Positions 5,183 through 8,525 of a stretch of 8,525 nt of DNA are shown here, one piece after another. The stretch comes from JAHIVB01 sp964574705. GTDB lineage: Bacteria > Bacillota_I > Bacilli_A > Izemoplasmatales > Hujiaoplasmataceae. A program made the position numbers and the translations under genes. The notes under the pieces are model-generated. The model saw nothing but the letters and a program-made list of their open reading frames with translations. It was not told the origin of the DNA and did no database searches. Numbering within the stretch: position 1 is the first letter of the stretch; every line of letters starts with the position of its first letter. The DNA lies in assembly GCA_964574705.1 (NCBI GenBank), contig CAZNOO010000040.1, forward strand, positions 1 to 8,525, given 5' to 3'.

Positions 5183-6067
5183 ATGAGTGAATTTTTAGAA
5201 CAAGTAATCAATGCACTGAATACGGGGAGTATTTATGCATTGGTCGCAATCGGATATACCATGGTTTATGGGATTATCCGTTTAATCAATTTTGCGCACG
5301 GAGACATTATGATGTTCGGTGCGTATTTCGCTTTTATTTTTGCGACTGTTTTTCCATTTCAACTTCCTGTGATTTTGATTATTGTCATCTCAATGGCGCT
5401 CGCTGCTTTGATGGGTGTCTTGATTGAAAAAGTCGCTTACAAAAAACTTAGAAAAGCACCGAGAATCTCAGCTTTGATTACGGCGATTGGAATGAGCTTG
5501 TTTTTACAGAATCTTGCGCTTTTAATCTTTAAACCCGAACCGAGAGTTATGCCTGTATTGATTTCAAAGACACATGTTAATATCTTTGGACTAAGCATTC
5601 CAATCTTGACGCTTGTGACGATTGGTGTTTCTGTTGGATTCATGATTTTGCTTACGTTGTTTATCAAAAAGACAAAACAAGGAAAAGCGATGAGAGCTGT
5701 TTCTCAAGATCAAGAAGCTGCCAAATTGATGGGAATCAATGTGAATAGTGTCATTTCACTGACATTTGCAATCGGAAGTGGTTTAGGCGCTCTTGGTGGA
5801 ATCTTTTATAGTATTGCTTACTCACAGGTCTATCCAATGCTTGGTGTCATGCCGGGGTTAAAAGCATTCGTTGCGGCGGTCCTTGGTGGAATTGGAAATA
5901 TCGGCGGAGCGATGCTCGGCGGATATTTGATCGGAGCGATTGAGACCTTCACGAATGGATACATTTCTACAAGATGGGTCGACGCAATTGTCTTCTCAAT
6001 TTTGGTTTTTGTTTTGCTTGTAAAACCTTCTGGTATTTTAGGCAAACATACGAAAGAGAAGGTGTAG
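5183..6067 (+). CDS. livH: Branched-chain amino-acid ABC transporter permease LivH
   Basis: A 294-residue integral membrane protein, full length for the family. The ATG at 5183 has AGGGGTG (5171-5177) five bases upstream. Conserved LivH blocks: NTGSIYALVAIGYTMVYGIIRLINFAHGD (spanning 13-41), GKAMRAVSQDQEAAKLMGI (167-185; the EAA-type cytoplasmic loop that contacts the ATPases), LTFAIGSGLGALGG (193-206) and LGGIGNIGGAMLGG (234-247), ending in KPSGILGK. About eight hydrophobic segments are visible. It should pair with LivM to form the transmembrane pore, with LivG and LivF as ATPases and LivK as receptor. The stop lies three bases before livM, indicating co-translation. Nothing in it departs from the family. 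Confidence 0.95.
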   Translation: MSEFLEQVINALNTGSIYALVAIGYTMVYGIIRLINFAHGDIMMFGAYFAFIFATVFPFQLPVILIIVISMALAALMGVLIEKVAYKKLRKAPRISALITAIGMSLFLQNLALLIFKPEPRVMPVLISKTHVNIFGLSIPILTLVTIGVSVGFMILLTLFIKKTKQGKAMRAVSQDQEAAKLMGINVNSVISLTFAIGSGLGALGGIFYSIAYSQVYPMLGVMPGLKAFVAAVLGGIGNIGGAMLGGYLIGAIETFTNGYISTRWVDAIVFSILVFVLLVKPSGILGKHTKEKV

Positions 6068-6070
6068 CCG

Positions 6071-7153
6071 ATGAACTTTCTAAAGAAAAAAGAGAATCTA
6101 GAAAATAGACCCAAGAAACCTTTTGGCAAAGTCTTGCTCGACAAGACCTTGCCAATGGTTGTGATGATTCTCGTAATCTTTTTGATCTTAAATACGTTGA
6201 TTGTTACTGGAGTACTGTCCAGATATTATTCCACCATACTTGTATTGATTTTGGTGGCGATTATCATGGCGACGTCTTTAAACCTGGCAACGGGATTTTT
6301 AGGTCAACTTGTTTTGGGCCATGCTGGATTTATGGCGCTTGGCGCCTATAGTGCAGCGCTCACTGCAATTTGGTTGAGATCGTATATTCCAAGTAACTTA
6401 TTGTTGTTTGTGGTTTCTGCCATCGTAGCGATGATTGTGGCAATGCTTGCCGGTGTGATTGTTGGAACACCTGCATTAAGACTGAGGGGAGATTACCTCG
6501 GAATCATGACACTTGGATTTGGTGAAATCGTCAAAGTCGTTCTCACCAATCTTGATGTGACCAATGGTGCACAAGGATTGACAGGGATTCCAAGAATCAT
6601 GTCTTTCCCACTGGCTTATTTTACAATGATCATTGTTGTAGCCGTGATTGCTTTATTTATGAATTCAAGACACGGGAGAGCAATGATTTCAATCAGGGAA
6701 GATGAAATTGCAAGTGAAAGCGTCGGTATCAACATCACTAAATACAAAATCATTGGATTCCTCATGGCTTCGATGTTTGGAGGACTTGGAGGCGCTGTAT
6801 TTGCTTTTCAAATTGGAGTCTTAACACCGACAAATTTCAATTTCGTCAAGTCAATTGATATTTTCGTGATTGTCGTACTTGGTGGAATGGGCAGTTTGTC
6901 CGGATCGATTATTGCGGCGATTGTTCTTACTTTCTTACCGGAAGCCTTAAGAGAGTTCGCAACCTACCGGTTGCTTATCTATTCAGCCCTCTTAATACTC
7001 ACGATGCTTTTCAGACCGCAAGGGCTAATGGGCACGAGAGAATTTTCAGTGACGTCTTCAGGCATAAAAAACAATTATTTAAAAACCAAAGCTTGGTTTC
7101 TCAAAGTAAAGACTAAAGGTTCAAAAAGGGGTGACGACCATGTCAATCCTTGA
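6071..7153 (+). CDS. livM: Branched-chain amino-acid ABC transporter permease LivM
   Basis: A 360-residue membrane protein. The ATG at 6071 has AGAAGGTG (6057-6064, inside the end of livH) six bases upstream. The N-terminal 27 residues are basic and cytoplasmic. The first TM helix is about 28-47. Family blocks: SLNLATGFLGQLVLGHAGFM (69-88), GTPALRLRGDYLGIMTLGFG (132-151), GRAMISIREDEIASESVGIN (202-221; EAA-type coupling loop), VLGGMGSLSGSI (269-280) and LFRPQGLMG (313-321). After this the protein carries a basic tail of about 39 residues (Lys-rich, ending DDHVNP) whose coding sequence contains the livG ribosome site and overlaps livG by 14 bases. It is the second half of the permease heterodimer with LivH. 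Confidence 0.95.
   Translation: MNFLKKKENLENRPKKPFGKVLLDKTLPMVVMILVIFLILNTLIVTGVLSRYYSTILVLILVAIIMATSLNLATGFLGQLVLGHAGFMALGAYSAALTAIWLRSYIPSNLLLFVVSAIVAMIVAMLAGVIVGTPALRLRGDYLGIMTLGFGEIVKVVLTNLDVTNGAQGLTGIPRIMSFPLAYFTMIIVVAVIALFMNSRHGRAMISIREDEIASESVGINITKYKIIGFLMASMFGGLGGAVFAFQIGVLTPTNFNFVKSIDIFVIVVLGGMGSLSGSIIAAIVLTFLPEALREFATYRLLIYSALLILTMLFRPQGLMGTREFSVTSSGIKNNYLKTKAWFLKVKTKGSKRGDDHVNP
6123..6155 (+). repeat. Near-perfect inverted repeat early in livM
   Basis: Arms TTGGCAAAGTCTTG (6123-6136) and CAAGACCTTGCCAA (6142-6155) match at 13 of 14 positions (A6130 against C6148) around the loop CTCGA. It begins 52 bases after the livM start and has no T-run, so it is not a terminator. It could pause ribosomes or mark an mRNA processing point, or be incidental to the coding sequence GKVLLDKTLP. 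Confidence 0.6.
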
Positions 7154-7898
7154 GGTTAAAGACCTAACGATTCTATTTGGAGGACTCAAAGCCGTTGATT
7201 CGTTTGAAATCACAATTCATGGAAATGAACTTGTTGGTTTGATTGGACCGAATGGTGCAGGCAAAACAACAATCTTTAATCTGTTGACAGGTGTATACAA
7301 ACCAACCCATGGATCGATTAAAATCAACGGAACGGTTACAAAGACAATGAAACCGAATGAGATTGTCATGCTTGGAAGTTCAAGAACATTTCAAAACATT
7401 CGATTGTTTCAGAATATGACAGTATTAGATAATATTAGAGTTGCCTATCACAATCGAATGACCTATGGTTTTCTTTCGGGCATTCTAAAAAACAAAAAAT
7501 ACAGAGATGAAGAAGCAGGTGCGACGGAAGTGGCACTTTCCTTACTTGAAGTCTTTGGAATGAAGAGTTATCAAAATGATTTAGCAAAGAATCTTCCTTA
7601 TGGGAAGCAAAGAAAACTTGAAATTGCGAGAGCACTCGCAACCAGTCCAAAACTTTTATTGCTTGATGAACCTGCGGCTGGTATGAATCCACAGGAAACA
7701 GAAGAACTGATGCATACGATTCGTCTCATAAAAGATAAATTTGGTGTCTCTATTCTACTCATTGAACACGACATGAAACTCGTCATGGGAATTTGTGAAA
7801 GAATTGTTGTCGTCGACTATGGAAAAATCATTGCGACTGGCATTCCTGAAGAGATCAGAAAGAACAAGGCTGTCATTAAAGCCTATCTGGGTGAGTAA
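7140..7898 (+). CDS. livG: Branched-chain amino-acid ABC transporter ATP-binding protein LivG
   Basis: A 252-residue cytoplasmic ATPase. The ATG at 7140 is preferred to an in-frame GTG at 7131 because AAGGGGTGA (7126-7134) is then five bases upstream, whereas the GTG lies inside this ribosome site. Motifs in order: Walker A GPNGAGKT (36-43), Q-loop Q85 in SRTFQNIRLF (81-90), signature region LPYGKQRKLEIARAL (152-166), Walker B and catalytic Glu LLLLDEP (172-178), H-loop H210 in LLIEHDMKLVMG, and the LivG-typical C-terminal ending AYLGE. The signature is LPYGK rather than LSGGQ. A YG form is normal for LivG (for example LAYGQ) and not a defect. It overlaps livM by 14 bases and ends one base before livF, so the ATPase pair is translationally coupled. 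Confidence 0.95.
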   Translation: MSILEVKDLTILFGGLKAVDSFEITIHGNELVGLIGPNGAGKTTIFNLLTGVYKPTHGSIKINGTVTKTMKPNEIVMLGSSRTFQNIRLFQNMTVLDNIRVAYHNRMTYGFLSGILKNKKYRDEEAGATEVALSLLEVFGMKSYQNDLAKNLPYGKQRKLEIARALATSPKLLLLDEPAAGMNPQETEELMHTIRLIKDKFGVSILLIEHDMKLVMGICERIVVVDYGKIIATGIPEEIRKNKAVIKAYLGE

Positions 7899-7899
7899 T

Positions 7900-8525
7900 A
7901 TGTTAAAAGTAGAGAATTTGCATGTATACTATGGCATCATTCACGCCATTAAAGGTGTCTCCTTTGAAGTTAAAAAAGGAACGATTGTTTCATTGATTGG
8001 CTCCAATGGAGCCGGTAAATCAACCATCCTTAAGACCATTTCGAATTTGTTAGACATCGCTGAAGGCGACATCTTGTTTTTTGGTGAATCAACCAAAAAA
8101 CTGGAAGCGCATAAAATCGTTGAAATGGGTATATCTCATGTGCCGGAAGGCAGAAGAGTCTTTTCTGGCCTTACGGTTCTTGAAAACCTTCAAATGGGTG
8201 CTTATACCAGAAAAGATAAAGTAGAGATTGAAAAAGACTTACAAAAAGTCTTTCATCACTTTCCAAGGCTGTTAGAACGCAAAAATCAGCTTGCAGGGAC
8301 ACTTTCCGGTGGGGAGCAACAAATGCTTGCGATGGGAAGAGCGTTGATGAGCAGACCTAAAATCATGCTTCTGGATGAACCTTCGATGGGACTCGCTCCA
8401 TTACTTGTGGATGAAATCTTTAAGATTATTGAAGAAATCAATAAATCAGGGACAACTATCCTATTGGTAGAACAAAATGCGAATAGAGCTTTACATATTT
8501 CTAACTATGGATATGTTTTAGAAAC
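7900..8525 (+). CDS. livF: Branched-chain amino-acid ABC transporter ATP-binding protein LivF, 3' end cut by window
   Basis: The ATG at 7900 lies one base after the livG stop, with GGGTGAG (7889-7895) inside the livG end four bases before it. 208 residues are visible, the frame is open to the right edge, and comparison with the family (about 235 residues) suggests some 25-30 are missing. Motifs: Walker A GSNGAGKS (34-41), VPEGRRVFSGLTVLENL (81-97) with Glu83 in place of the usual Q-loop Gln, signature LSGGEQQ (135-141), Walker B IMLLDEPSMGLAP (155-167), and LLVEQNANRAL (188-198) with Gln192 where most ABC ATPases have the H-loop His. The PEGRR and VEQNA forms are diagnostic of LivF. It partners LivG beneath the LivH/LivM permease and is at least the fifth gene of the operon; what follows is not visible. 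Confidence 0.95.
   Translation, partial: MLKVENLHVYYGIIHAIKGVSFEVKKGTIVSLIGSNGAGKSTILKTISNLLDIAEGDILFFGESTKKLEAHKIVEMGISHVPEGRRVFSGLTVLENLQMGAYTRKDKVEIEKDLQKVFHHFPRLLERKNQLAGTLSGGEQQMLAMGRALMSRPKIMLLDEPSMGLAPLLVDEIFKIIEEINKSGTTILLVEQNANRALHISNYGYVLE

Noticed and set aside
1..8525. CRISPR arrays, insertion sequences, tRNA or rRNA genes and phage attachment sites.
   Set aside because: I saw no regularly spaced repeats, transposase motifs, cloverleaf patterns or rRNA-like sequence on either strand by reading.

Overview
This window looks chromosomal and comes from an AT-rich bacterium of the low-GC Gram-positive (Firmicutes/Mollicutes-like) type. The evidence is strong AGGAGG-like ribosome sites, consensus TTGACA/TATAAT promoter boxes, a lipobox lipoprotein as the ABC solute receptor, and U-tailed hairpin terminators. 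TGA is a real stop (it ends the PadR gene and livM, each overlapping the next start) and Trp is TGG, so code-4 Mycoplasma/Spiroplasma are excluded. Acholeplasma- or Izemoplasma-like lineages and ordinary Firmicutes remain possible. All genes lie on the + strand, in three transcription units.

Unit 1 (1-2281): the 3' end of a gene for a putative zincin-type metallopeptidase domain (HETRH plus a downstream ExDA motif; the 5' end lies outside the window). Five bases later comes a 591-residue ankyrin-repeat protein with a C-terminal membrane anchor, read from a TTG start. A clean intrinsic terminator closes the unit. The function is unknown, and this is the least explained part of the window.

Unit 2 (2304-3743): a near-consensus promoter whose spacer is filled by a 21-bp dyad, then a PadR-family repressor gene and, with an ATGA overlap, a six-TM membrane protein with an N-terminal HAAS-type (DUF1700-like) domain. 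The dyad is the obvious candidate PadR operator. A hairpin terminator follows.

Unit 3 (3866 to the end): a complete-looking branched-chain or other amino-acid ABC importer in the order livK-livH-livM-livG-livF, with livF cut by the window edge. A long hairpin with a T-run stands just before the likely livK promoter. A GC-rich hairpin without a U-tract separates livK from livH and could pair alternatively with the livH ribosome site. The downstream genes are tightly packed (gaps of 3 and 1 bases, one 14-base overlap).

The liv operon and the PadR/HAAS pair belong to known families. I do not see a clearly new system. The best leads are the peptidase-like/ankyrin pair, the PadR operator layout, and the RNA structures around livK.
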